Source: Pseudeuparius sepicola (Eukaryota; Arthropoda; Insecta; Coleoptera; Anthribidae). Taken from it: a stretch of DNA of 64,000 nt. Positions 33,153-44,627 of this stretch are shown here, piece after piece. A program made the translations under genes and the position numbers. Each line of letters starts with the position of its first letter. Position 1 is the first letter of the stretch. Below the pieces are notes generated by a model. That model ran no database searches and had not been told where the DNA came from. It saw nothing but the letters and a program-made list of their open reading frames with translations. The stretch spans positions 119,464,035-119,528,034 of the forward strand of contig OY987298.1 in the NCBI GenBank assembly GCA_963920635.1, in the 5' to 3' direction.

Positions 33153-33994
33153 TAGCAACCACTTTTTGTACCTAGCAACAGGGCACCTCGTACTACAGGA
33201 AAAATAATTTTACAGTATTTCTATAAGTTATATACGAGTTAATTTTTGCTCAATGTCCTACATGATTCTATTCACTGGAGCCGTCTGGTTAATTACGACG
33301 GCCTACCGGCCCCGAAATATTAACAAAAGTATAAACATCGAAATTCAAAGTTACTCCGATGGGGCCTATCTGTGATATCTGTGAAGTTTATGGGCGGAGG
33401 GCGTCACTATGGGCGACTCCGTTACTACCGCAGTAAGTATGTTATATAATTGGGAACTCGTGTTCCCTTCAAATATTCTAAGGTGCAATTTGCGATTTAA
33501 ATTTCTCTCATAGGTTAGAATTTTTCTAAATAGCTTTTGAATTAACATGCTATAGATTTTGCATAGTTTTACAGAATCCGTAGGACAAATCGCTAAACAC
33601 AGATACTACACAGATAATACATTAAACTTTGGACCGCACTGTCACTTTTCTTATGCCACGTTTGCCTCTACTTTTTTTTCTTATGGAAATACATTCTTTG
33701 TACAATTTCAATCAAAATATTCGAAGAAGAAACTGAACAAAATGGTGACCCCCCCCAACTTTCTTCTGCGTGCCCTATATGGTTTAAGTGAATCATTCTT
33801 TAGAATCAGCGAGAATTTTCCATAATTTTGTACTGTTGTGAAGTGTTCATTTATGATTTGATTTACGAGACATTGCAACTTATTTATTGTTTTTTTGTTA
33901 ATTTCGGGCTTAACACCTGTAAGCTATGAAACCGTAACCCATATGAAAAAATGCCCAGAGGACCAATAAAATTCCACTAAAAATATTAATTTTT
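33153..33994. repeat. Direct repeat copy A (~840 bp), without insertion
   Basis: It begins TAGCAACCACTTTTTGTACC and ends CCACTAAAAATATTAATTTT; the same segment recurs at 34,524-35,805, there interrupted by a hAT element. Both copies contain an identical 60-codon minus frame, which I regard as non-coding because no domain is recognised. Confidence 0.85.
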
Positions 33995-33999
33995 TTTTA

Positions 34000-34527
34000 A
34001 TTTACCGAGCATATTTATATCCAGAGGCGCGTAGCGCCGAAGGATATAATATGCGACCTAAGTGTATAATATACTATTTTATACCTACCATATTCATAGA
34101 TACCTATAAGTTAAAAATATATATGACTTCCATTTTTGATGACACAGTTATTGAAGGATGACGGAAAATGCTGGGCTATTAGAATACTTTTTAATTATTT
34201 AGACAAAGACAAAGCGAGGACGTCAATGTAAAGAAGCAAACGAATCCAACAAAGTAGCAATGACCACGCCGCTACGTCTCCACCATGTTACCGGAACGTT
34301 ATTAGCACGTCGTAGCGGTTTAAGTTGCTAGGTGGTCGCCGTTACGTATCTGTTGCCGTCAAAATGATCCCCATTTTGGCCGCACGGACGTAACAGGAAC
34401 GTAGTAATTACGTTCCTACCGCAGTAGTAATCACAACTTTAGAACTCTAAAGTTCTAAACAAAAGTCGCCGGAACGTAACGGTGACTAAAAATGCTGCTT
34501 GGGAATTCATAGGTTCTGGCAGATAGC
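34000..34527. repeat. Right arm of the 528-bp inverted repeat
   Basis: Reverse complement of 31,194-31,721. It lies exactly between direct copies A and B; its last bases TAGC (34,524-34,527) coincide with the first bases of copy B, so the junction shows 4-bp microhomology. Confidence 0.85.
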
Positions 34528-35805
34528 AACCACTTTTTGTACCTAGCAACAGGGCACCTCGTACAACAGGAAAAATAATTTTACAGTATTTCTATAAGTT
34601 ATATACGAGTTAATTTTTGCTCAATGTCCTACATGATTCTATTCACTGGAGCAATGACGTCAGAACCTATAGACAGGTTTGTTTTGATAAACGCTTGACG
34701 CCCAGAACTAATCACAATCTAAGCGCTCCATTAAATTATTCCGAAAATGTCGCGAGATTGTCAGAAATTGCCCCTTTTTGTCGTGCCGTAGCGAACTTAT
34801 TTCGACTCTGGGCTCGGAGGCTGGCGTCGTTAGACCATCCCCCGAGTCTTCAGGTGAGGTTCCGATGCTTCCGGCGCCCCCAAACAAGAAAAAACATGCG
34901 ATATCTAAGTGTGATTCTGGAGGAATTATAACCGGGAATCACCGGGTGTATAGTTGGTTGATGGTTGACTTTCTGTCTTTGTTTGTAGCATGTTTTTAGA
35001 GTAGTATGGATATATTTAATCTTGGAGTCAAAATAAAGGGCATTTTAACAATGGGGCACCGCGTCTATAGGTTTTGACGTCATTGCACTGGAGCCATCTG
35101 GTTAATTACGACGGCCTACCGGCCCCGAAATATTAACAAAAGTATAAACATCGAAATTCAAAGTTACTCCGATGGGGCCTATCTGTGATATCTGTGAAGT
35201 TTATGGGCGGAGGGCGTCACTATGGGCGACTCCGTTACTACCGCAGTAAGTATGTTATATAATTGGGAACTCGTGTTCCCTTCAAATATTCTAAGGTGCA
35301 ATTTGCGATTTAAATTTCTCTCATAGGTTAGAATTTTTCTAAATAGCTTTTGAATTAACATGCTATAGATTTTGCATAGTTTTACAGAATCCGTAGGACA
35401 AATCGCTAAACACAGATACTACACAGATAATACATTAAACTTTGGACCGCACTGTCACTTTTCTTATGCCACGTTTGCCTCTACTTTTTTTTCTTATGGA
35501 AATACATTCTTTGTACAATTTCAATCAAAATATTCGAAGAAGAAACTGAACAAAATGGTGACCCCCCCAACTTTCTTCTGCGTGCCCTATATGGTTTAAG
35601 TGAATCATTCTTTAGAATCAGCGAGAATTTTCCATAATTTTGTACTGTTGTGAAGTGTTCATTTATGATTTGATTTACGAGACATTGCAACTTATTTATT
35701 GTTTTTTTGTTAATTTCGGGCTTAACACCTGTAAGCTATGAAACCGTAACCCATATGAAAAAATGCCCAGAGGACCAATAAAATTCCACTAAAAATATTA
35801 ATTTT
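34524..35805. repeat. Direct repeat copy B, interrupted by a hAT element
   Basis: Same as 33,153-33,994 apart from a 434-bp insertion at 34,652 with its target duplication, a one-base shorter C run (near 35,561) and scattered substitutions. Confidence 0.85.
34652..35085. mobile_element. 434-bp hAT-type element with proven empty site
   Basis: The ends are CAATGACGTCAGAACCTATA and its inverse with one mismatch, about 23 bp. The octamer CACTGGAG flanks it on both sides (34,644-34,651 and 35,086-35,093), while copy A has a single CACTGGAG (33,273-33,280) at the same place. Octamer duplication and short inverted ends indicate hAT. The interior frames (34,617-34,999) have no recognised transposase motif. 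Confidence 0.9.
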
Positions 35806-37495
35806 ATGGCAACACAAGGTGATTCATTGTTTAATCATAATAGCAACTTAACCCATTTCTCCGTCACCAGTTGTTCAAGGTGTTTAAAATAAGATAAATA
35901 CTAGTTTCCTAAAATTCAATAAAGTCTAAATACTTCTTAAAACACTCTGCATCTTTCTTATAAGGCCTCTAAATAAGCTGAAGCTTTCTACGGTTGTACA
36001 ATTTTTATACGGGGTGTTCCAGAAAACTGCGGCATTCATATCTAGTATATTTTTGCATTTTTTAAATATAACAATTGTACCGATTCCACCGATGTTAAAT
36101 AGATGTTATACTTGGTCTAGCCATTTAGGAAGTATGCGGCTGTGAAGCTTTCAATTGTGGAATTTCGATTTCCATTATTTCGAAAATGAAACATTTACTA
36201 GATACTTCATGTGAAAAATTTACTGAAAATTCACGCTGATTAAAAATGATTCCTTGAAACCATAGAGATACGCAGACAACAGTCATAGGATACATTTTGT
36301 TCCAATTCATTTTCGATTTTTTTACCAAAATTAAAAAAAAATGTTTCTATAAAAAGGGAATCAATACTAAATTTGAACTAAATACATCTTAAAAACATTG
36401 GAGTAAATAATTGGGTTTTTTCACCACAGAAACGTGTGAAACTAAATAGCTAAAACGCATAGCGTATACTTAGGCAAGTCAGATCACTACCTAGAACCAA
36501 AAATACATTAAAATCGATTCTACTTAAAAGTTAAAACGAAAACCATTTAATGAGGTCCAAAGTTTAAAAAAAGTCGCCGTTATAAAATTTCTTGTGAATG
36601 TGGATAGTTCTATAGGGTGGTCCAAACTTTATCAGCAATACTTTAAAAACTGCTAGAAAATTTCAAAAAAGAAGACTTTTTCCTATAAACATGCGTATCG
36701 AAATCTTAGCGGTTTTTGATATATACCTACAAAGTTTTCTTTTATTTTTCCTAAAGGAAAACAGTTTAGGCAAACATATTTGGTACAGTTTAGACACTCG
36801 TTAAATACTATAAATTAAAAATAATTCCGCCCATCTACTTCCACCAGTGCCGGAGAGACGGGGGTCCACCATCATATTTTCTAATAAAAAAAATGGTACG
36901 CCACCAAAAAATTATTTTTTTTTGCATTCACTAAGTTTTTCCAGTCAATTATAAGAAAAAAAACTATTCTTGACTTTTTTTTTCAAAAAACGTACCGTTT
37001 TTGAAAAATTGTGGGTTTTAATTTTATTAACAGAAGAAAATCAAAGTAGGTCTAAGTTTTCGAAATTTTGCACACCTACTGAGTTTTTAATTCCGAACAG
37101 TTTCCCTTAATAAGATTTTGCCGTAAGACCTACCTAAAGCTCACTTTACTGGTGCGAAAAATTATATTTTTTAAATTTCCAGGACACATGAATTTTCGAA
37201 TCTAGAGACCTTTTTGTAGGTGCTAAAAGTTTATTCTCTATAGTCTATACAACGGTATGCCTCTCATCGTTGTCGGGAAGGATAAGAATGTAAACGAAAA
37301 TCCCAAAATAAAACACTAAAATATATCTTATCATGTCCGTTGTATATCTATTATGTAAAAATGATTTGTTGATACAACACTTCATAATCTTGAGCATATA
37401 CATTTTACTGTAGTTACCAAACAAGCGGAAATAACAATGATATTTTAAGTGCCCAACACAAACATTTAAATGTATACACCCATAGATTCCTATGT
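35806..37495. other. Repeat fragments; half foldback at 36,611-36,890
   Basis: The segment from GGGTGGTCCAAACTTT (36,616) to about 36,890 matches one arm of the 5,488-6,072 element (shared TTTGGTACAGTTTAGA and AAATTAAAAATAATTC). GGGGTGTTCCAGAAAACTGC at 36,012 is another element end. No gene recognised. Confidence 0.45.
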
Positions 37496-37503
37496 CAGAT
37501 TTA

Positions 37504-38601
37504 CAGTGGCGGCTCATGGGTTAATGCACAGGGGGCTACGCACTCATGGCCAATTAACAGTAAATTGACAGTCTTTTTTCGTCGTGCCATTGTAACCTTA
37601 GTTCCAGTTTGTGCCAAAATTGTATGCGGTTTATTATTATTTTTAAAATTATATCTATTTTTATCCACGGCTTCGTTTTGTTTAATAATGTTTTGCCGGT
37701 ACGTGAGCGACAATACTAACCTTGCCAAAAGGTATTAGTTCTGTAAAAAATTATTATTATTATTATTTTCATTTACAATATATTTAAAATCTTTAAATCC
37801 TATTCTATCCCATGTCTTATCCACTCCTTTATAAAGCAGTAAACAGGGAAACAAAACAGTGCATTTAATTTTTCGCATCCGTAAATTGTCGTACCTATAA
37901 ATTTCTAGAAAAATGTCGCGCAAAATTTCTACTCGCAATTTTATCTGGTTGCGTTACTAATTATTGTAAATCTGGAGTTGTTCTCCCAAGAGTTTATATT
38001 TCAACTTTTTCTGTCATGAAAGACTTAAAAAGTTACCTTTCAAAATGTCCTGTACACTATTTTTCATTTTGTTTATTTCTCGGAAAACGCGAGGCACCGA
38101 GAATCATTTTGTAAGAACGCGACGACCCGTACCACGCAGTTGTTGACTGATACCGAGCCAACAGAACAGGTTAGGTTAAGCGAGACTGGGATCAGAGACA
38201 AACAAACAGAGAGTCCGTTCAATCCCAAAGTAAAAGACCGGGCCACGTTTGACTTATGGCGCCAGAACAGGAGGAACTAAAACGTTTTTTTGGGGCTTAA
38301 AAACCGAGAGCCTTCTCATATGCTACAACCGTGTGTAAAATGCAGCGGCGGATGGCGGAAGCAGCCGACTTGTCCCGATCGCGCCCCCTTCCTCGCAAAA
38401 TCGAGGCGTTGCGGCAATTTATTGGATATTAAATAGTATTATGTAGTGCATTGTCGGCTGCGGGCGTTGCGGCAACTTAATTAGGAAGAAACAAGAAAAT
38501 AAAATAGGTATAGGATATAGCAGTCGCGGAACTAAATTATTATTTTTCATTTTCTACAGGGGGACTCTGGCCCCAGAGCCCCTATGTACGAGCCGCCACT
38601 G
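37504..38601 (-). mobile_element. hAT element, internally deleted, 8-bp duplication
   Basis: Ends CAGTGGCGGCTC and its exact inverse GAGCCGCCACTG; the flanking octamer CAGATTTA is repeated at 37,496-37,503 and 38,602-38,609. CAGTGGCGG ends plus an 8-bp duplication are typical of hAT elements. The minus strand encodes a decayed transposase start. At 1,098 bp most of the transposase (dimerisation/RNaseH part) is missing. Confidence 0.85.
37640..37938 (-). pseudogene. hAT transposase fragment, TTF-type zinc-finger region
   Basis: On the minus strand, LFPCLLLYKGVDKTWDRIGF followed by KDFKYIVNE matches the C-x-F-P-C-L-L-F ... W-x-x-x-G-F-x-D-F/W-K-x-x-x-E pattern of the TTF/ZnF domain near the N-terminus of hAT transposases. 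A low-complexity AAT run and a stop follow (about 37,735); the next frame gives YRQNIIKQNEAVDKNRY, matching the following N-E-x-V-x-x-N-R block. The RNaseH-like catalytic region and the C-terminal dimerisation domain are absent. Relic of the element's own transposase. Confidence is from motif pattern only. Confidence 0.65.
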
Positions 38602-38609
38602 CAGATTTA

Positions 38610-41600
38610 TGAACCTACATACATATTCTATTTTTATACTTACATGAAGATAAGTCATCTCTATTGTAACAACAGGCAATTTTTTAATTAAGCCCTAATT
38701 GCAGTTAGCATCAACAAGGCGGTTAAATATAGGTATATGAATCACTATCTTAACAAATGCCCCGCATCCATAAAAAGTATAATCTCGCATCTTTTGTGCC
38801 TATATGAACGCGCTGAGATAGGGCGGGCCCATATCCTTTGAATACAAAGAGGCAGAATAAGAACAAGCTTCCAGCTGAGCTATTGATAAATGACTTACGC
38901 CAGACGGAAATAACTAAACGATTTTCGCTCTACATGTTTACCAGACTTGGAGAATAACTCTTAGGATGTTTGCTTCTAACTTATGTTGATAAAAACGTGA
39001 AACGACGAGACTAACAGTTTTTACTAACTAACTAATTGTACCTAACTATCATTGGAAACATGATATGGAGAATATCCTTATAGTATAGGTATTATGTATT
39101 GCCCAAAAGATTAAAGCCTGTTATTATCGATGCCTGACAGCGCGACAGCAACGGCAGCATCTAATAATAATGCGTTTATTAGTTGCTTGGCAACGGAACT
39201 GGGATGGAACACAAAGATTACTCAAAAGCTATAAGTATACATATATCGCGTTTGATTGATAAAGGCGCGTATTGTCGGATTGAAAATCGGTAAGTTTTGT
39301 AAGTACCTATTAGAGTGTTCCATAATGTAAAGTATTCTACGGGTGGATTTTTCGGTTTAATCCTCCCTTATGAAAAGTTATCCCAGCCTTAAGGTGGCAT
39401 AACAAGACATGGCATTAAATACTACCAACCCAACTGAGTTTTTTGTGTTTATTTTGAAAATCATTATGTTCTATAAAAAACCGATGCTCAACCCAAATAT
39501 ACTACATTATATTGCGCATGCTTTTCCAAAAAATCGGCCAATTCCGATGTACTAAAGTTTCTGGTAATTTTATATCAGGTATATTGTTTTCGCAAACAAT
39601 ACATTAGATTTGGCTGATTTTTTTGTCCACATAAATATGGGCATATAATGTAGTATTTGAGTTGAGTATTAGTTTTTTTGAAAAACCTAGTAATTTTAAA
39701 AACAAACATCAAAAACACACTTGCACTATGTGCGATAATGCCCCCTTAAGAGGAACAAGTTTTGTTTCTTTCTCAGAAACGGTTAGAAACTGTCAGAAAC
39801 TTGGATTTTGGAGTGCATTATATTCCAGTATGTTTGAAGACACTTTTGGCATCACTGATCACTGGAGAAAAATTATTTATCTAGGATCTGTGTGGAATAA
39901 AGGAAGGGTAACATCTCCCATTTAAATTAAGAAGCTTAATAATAATGTCGCCTTTAGCATGCAAACCAGCTATATCCCCGAACAAGTTTGTATTCTGTTA
40001 TTGCATTATATTAGAGTGAGCTTTGCCAAGTCCCAGGCGCGTTGCTATTGCAAGGGCGTGGGCCCCGTTCCAATTTCGTTTTTATTTATTCAGAGTATGG
40101 CGTTGTCAGCCCCTACCATCATTTTTAACAATACATGTAAATTTTATCCAACAATTCACCTTCAGCAATTGTCACCGCTCGACTGTTTCTATGTTTATTA
40201 TAATCTTAATTGAAAATGAAGCAGAGAAAATTAAGGTATGATTATCTAGGTTAAAATAATACAATCGTTTGACAGCATACCGATAATACAGTTAGTAGGT
40301 ATAAGTACTTTTAACATTTAAGCATATACAGAGTAAAAATCTCTCGGTAAATTTACCATGTATGACACTGGAAATAAATTGCCCGAATTGTATCTACAGG
40401 AAAAATTACATGTTCCTGCAGTCTCACAAAATTGACTCTAAAAACAAGTAATAATTTTCCAAACATTTCATTATTGTCAAAAGTAATATTTAGACGTTAA
40501 AATATGTAATAATACGGTACTTTTCATTACCTTACTGAATTCTACATGGCTTTGGCAAGGAAAAATCAATTTAGTAAGGACATTACTTTCAATTAAACTA
40601 CAAGATTAATTTTTGTATATTTAAAACTTCAATTCAAAAGTTCAACATCGAGGGGAAATAATATTAAGTAGGTACTTTTTCTACGTCAGTAGCTCTGACG
40701 CAAAGTCTAAAGTTGAAATTTATGTACCCACCTATTTAATAATCCGAATTCTAAATTTCTCGACAAATTTCGAATACTTAGAGAATTGTAGTAGATGCAA
40801 TACATAAAATTTAAAAGCGTGAATCAGAAACTTTCATCCCGAATTTGATTGTCCGGAATCAAAGAATTCCAAAATCGATGAGCCAAATTTGTAAAATCTT
40901 AACTCTAAAATTTTAACTCTACATTCTTAAATCTGAATCAAAAATTTACTTGACAAACTCAAAACGTTGAAGATTACGGAAATTTTGTTACGCTGTTGAA
41001 ATACGTGCAAAAACAATTATTGATACCAGATTAATCCACACAGAACCACAGAATTACCTTGCAATTTCCGCCAATTTTAAGTTGGAGTAGTTTTTGTAGC
41101 AAGTGCGATGTAGATTCATTGTTGTCTTATTATTCCTTGACTTCGATATGTAATTTCGAAAAGGCTTAAAGTCTTTCTGCACACAAAATAACTAACCGCT
41201 CATGGTTTGTCGCTTTATAGGATGCATCACAACGAACGTTCAAGTATATAGGCACTAAATTTTTGTTCTCAATTTGTAATTCTTTCTGGGAGGAGTGCAG
41301 GATTGTTTGTATATGACATTACGCATCACATTTATGTCAAAGTTGGGTATAAAAAAAATTGCAAGGTACCTACCTATAGGCAACGTATTCTTCAGCTCGC
41401 GTTACTTGGGGGGGTCGATAATATACGAAGGCGTTGCGCGCAACTTTGAGGCACTACCGGATATAAACTATTGCTCATAGAAAAAAAGTTGGTGAGATAA
41501 ATACCATGGGCGATTTTGAAGTTAAGAAAATTTTGCGCTATCGTCAGCAAAAAAAAAAAGATATTAGATGTAAAAAAAATTGCATACTCTTTTTTTGATT

Positions 41601-42079
41601 ATTTTCTTATAATGTAGTTGGCACGGTATGCATGCACTAGCCGCACTTTATCAAATTCGACAAAGTTTTTTGCCATAATATATGCAAAATTCAAGAAAAT
41701 GCCAATAACACAAATTTGCAGGATACGTTTTTTCCTTCAAAAATGGTGTCCGCTATTTTTTTGGTAAAATTGAGAAAACAGATGTTATAAGTGAAAAACT
41801 AATTTACCCCTAAATTCAAGATGGCGGAAAGCCAGCAAGGGGTTTATGGTCGAAAACTCGGATTTAAGCTTTCTTTTGATGTAAACAAATTTCTTACCCA
41901 ATGAATTGCAATATTATACCCATAGGAATCCGATAAAATTTACTGGATTAATAATGACAGTACGATAAAAAAAGAAAAAAATGGAATTGCATTTTTGTAT
42001 TACCTGAATTTGCACTCAATGAACCATCCGTGGCTGAGATCGAATTTTCGGCAAGTAAACGGTTTATCCCTGAGCACTA
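38610..42079. other. Unassigned, with a 180-bp hairpin at 39,487-39,666
   Basis: CTCAACCCAAATATACTACA at 39,487 is mirrored by TGTAGTATTTGAGTTGAG ending at 39,666 (imperfect arms of about 75 bp). The rest is AT-rich without recognised genes; the 87-codon (39,662) and 84-codon (39,959) frames have no known domain. TCAAGATGGCGG occurs at 41,817. Confidence 0.35.
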
Positions 42080-42262
42080 CGAATGGTGACTATTATACTC
42101 CGGCGACTGGAAGTAGAAAAAGTTTTCCGGAACTGGAAAATGTTATCTTAAACTTGAATTAGCGTGTCAGCGACAGTTGGAAGAGTCTTGTAGCTTCCAG
42201 TGCGGGGCAAGGGGTGAAAGGCTTTGCCCGTTCTGCGAATGGGTATATTAAAAACCCAGAAT
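42080..42262 (+). repeat. Dispersed repeat R42, copy 1
   Basis: Shares with 50,405-50,590 the block TTATCTTAAACTTGAATTAG followed by CGTGTCAGCGACA, then diverged GC-rich sequence (CGGGGCA.GG...TTCTG). Same orientation in both. Nature unknown; 8.3 kb apart. Confidence 0.6.
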
Positions 42263-42865
42263 GGACAACTTAAAATTCACCTATGTAGGTTTCAATATCA
42301 TATAAAAAAATGCTTTAACCAGGCATGTAACTTTTCATTGTTTGGTCGATTTTATAAAGCTCTTTGGAAACTCTTTATAACTTAGTTTACAAATTCTAAG
42401 AAATCACCTTATACATTAGTAACGAAATTAGTAAACTATAGTAAGTCATTCGATTTTATTTATTCGTTATTATTTCTTCTCGCAAAACAAAAAAACGGTT
42501 TTCATTGCACCTTCTGTGAAACGTGAAACCTTTAATAAACAAATATTCCTGATAAAATAAAGCAAAGAAATTTTTTTATTAGGTTTTCTGCTAAAGATAG
42601 TATTAAAAGTAAATCAGAATGTTTTTTATTTCACCAGCTTAAACAAACGCTTTTTTAATAGCACCCTACATTTTCATAACTTTCTAAAAAATTATTCTTC
42701 GAAACAGACTAAGCAGTAGGTACCCAATTTTGGCACTATTTTCCACAACTACACGGTTGTTGCTATTATTTCCAGTGGTGCTTAATTTTCTTGAAAATTC
42801 TAAGAAAATCTGAATTTATTATATCAAAAATCAAACAATCGCATACATCATTATTGAACCGGCCT
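42263..42865. other. No gene recognised
   Basis: AT-rich, no repeat partner identified. Confidence 0.25.
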
Positions 42866-43345
42866 TTAAGTCGTGTCCAGACGTGTTAACAACGCTCCGT
42901 AACGTATGTACCTACCATCGCCACGTATGTTCACGTATCAGACGCGTTACTACGCGACAGGGCAAAGAGAAATTGCACACGACGCGTATGCGGCGCGGTA
43001 TACCTATACCGCGTGCGGTTATCCGCACGCGGAACCGCGTGATGCTAAATTGTATCGTTTTAAATGGTGTGCTTGCACACGGACGCGGCGCGGCAAAAAA
43101 ACGTTGCGGCACGTGGCGGCCGTATGTATGGTGCGGATCTGCGGTCAGAACTTTCGAACTTCTCGTACCGCACGGCACCTGACTCCATCTGACTCCATCT
43201 TCCGTCTCTAGCCAGCACCCGACAAGAAATTACAACATTGTACCTGAGCAATAATAGCCACTTAATCGGGTAGATTCAGAAACGCGTCGCACCGTGTGCT
43301 AGCTATACTGCCCTGCTTATTAGAAACGCGGTATCTGCAAAAATA
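42866..43345. repeat. GC-rich left arm of a large inverted structure
   Basis: This block is dense in CGCGTGCGG/CGGCGCGG-type motifs (42,970-43,130). GCACACGACGCGTATGCGG (about 42,975) and CTGCTTATTAGAAACGCGGT (43,314) recur inverted at 47,097-47,127 and 47,034-47,060. The overlapping ~90-100-codon frames on both strands arise from composition. Confidence 0.5.
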
Positions 43346-44182
43346 TCTGAAATCGTCTTTTCTGTATCATTGGGTTCACATTGGACTTATCTCTTTCCAT
43401 GCTACTTATAAAAGCGGTATCTGCAATATTAACAGTGAAATAATAAATGTTTTATATGCCGTATGTGCTAAATGCAAAGGTTTACTTAATGAAAATGCCG
43501 TATATTCATTTTGCTTAGCAAAAAAGGGGTACCTGCATATGAGACACTTGCAATTACCGCATTTTGTCTAAACATACTGCACGTGCCGCTTTTTGTCTTA
43601 GCTTTGCCTGTTAATTCCCGTCCTATATTGTACACTCATTAGTCGTAAATGATTCGTTGGGCGAGGTAGAAAAGGAGTTCAACTAAACGGTACGGGAAGA
43701 GCGGGGTGGTGCGAGGGTATGTAGAGGAAGCTGTTGATTTGAGAAGCCGTACCACAGAGTAAAATTTGGCGCAACGTTGCCGCACTTACTCGAAATTCTT
43801 GATTTTTTGCTCATTTCTCATGCCTAGTGGACCGATTTGGGCCGCGCATGTACAGGGTGTCCAGATTTGGTTGTAAATGCTGGGTATCTCGGTTATTTGT
43901 AGAGATAGGGAGTTGCGGTTTTCGCGAATTGTTGCTACTTTTTTGTGAAACCAAAGATACCGTTAACAGATTTTTCATAGGCACCTCCGTTTTTAAGATA
44001 CAGGGCGAAATTGAAAATTTGCGCTTTTGGGGCATACCTCGTATCTTGGAAACGGTTAATGATATTGAAATGGAAAAAACTGTATCTTATAGACATTTTC
44101 ATGTAGAATTCAGTGCCGTATTCAGTTTTTTACTAAAATTGATAGTGTTCGATATATGGATCAAACTTAGATTTTTTACATA

Positions 44183-44550
44183 CAGTGTGACCCATTTGTT
44201 TTGGGGTCAGTCTGTAAAAAGTGTATCAATCGTGCGATTTGGCTGATTTTTTTTTTAAATTGTAGAGCTCGAAGAACTGCACATTTTGAACAAAAATTGC
44301 CTGGTTCGCATAAAATCCAAAGCCTACTATGACCGTTTTTATGAGCAAAATTTTAAGAAACCATATTAGCGTTTTTTTTTGAAAAAATCTGTGTGCGCCA
44401 ATGGATTGAGCACCCCTCGAAATGGGTATGTACAAAATTGCATCAAAATATTTCAAGTAATAACGATTTTGTAGAAAAATTAAAAATGCAGCCAAGGTAC
44501 GTCTTTATTTTCAAAAATTCAAAGTTGGCCATGGAAAATAATTGAATTGT
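44183..44550 (+). repeat. Left terminal inverted repeat of the 44,183 transposon
   Basis: 368 bp, mirrored at 45,754-46,119. It differs from the right repeat and from the 62,677 copy at two noticed sites (near 44,272 and 44,437), where the other three repeats agree, so the changes arose in this repeat. Confidence 0.9.
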
Positions 44551-44627
44551 TTACTTTTATTAAGTGTCAAACTGTCTAAATTGAGTTCAGAAATTGTTTG
44601 TGCTCAATACAATTAATTATCATAATT

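Noticed and set aside
31194..34527. A 3.3-kb transposon with 528-bp terminal inverted repeats
   Set aside because: The right arm lies between the two direct copies and ends in microhomology with copy B; there is no target duplication outside the arms and no transposase inside.
44598..44627. Upstream TTG start adding ten residues to the transposase
   Set aside because: The ATG at 44,628 gives the expected N-terminus; the added residues are only CSIQLIIIII-like.
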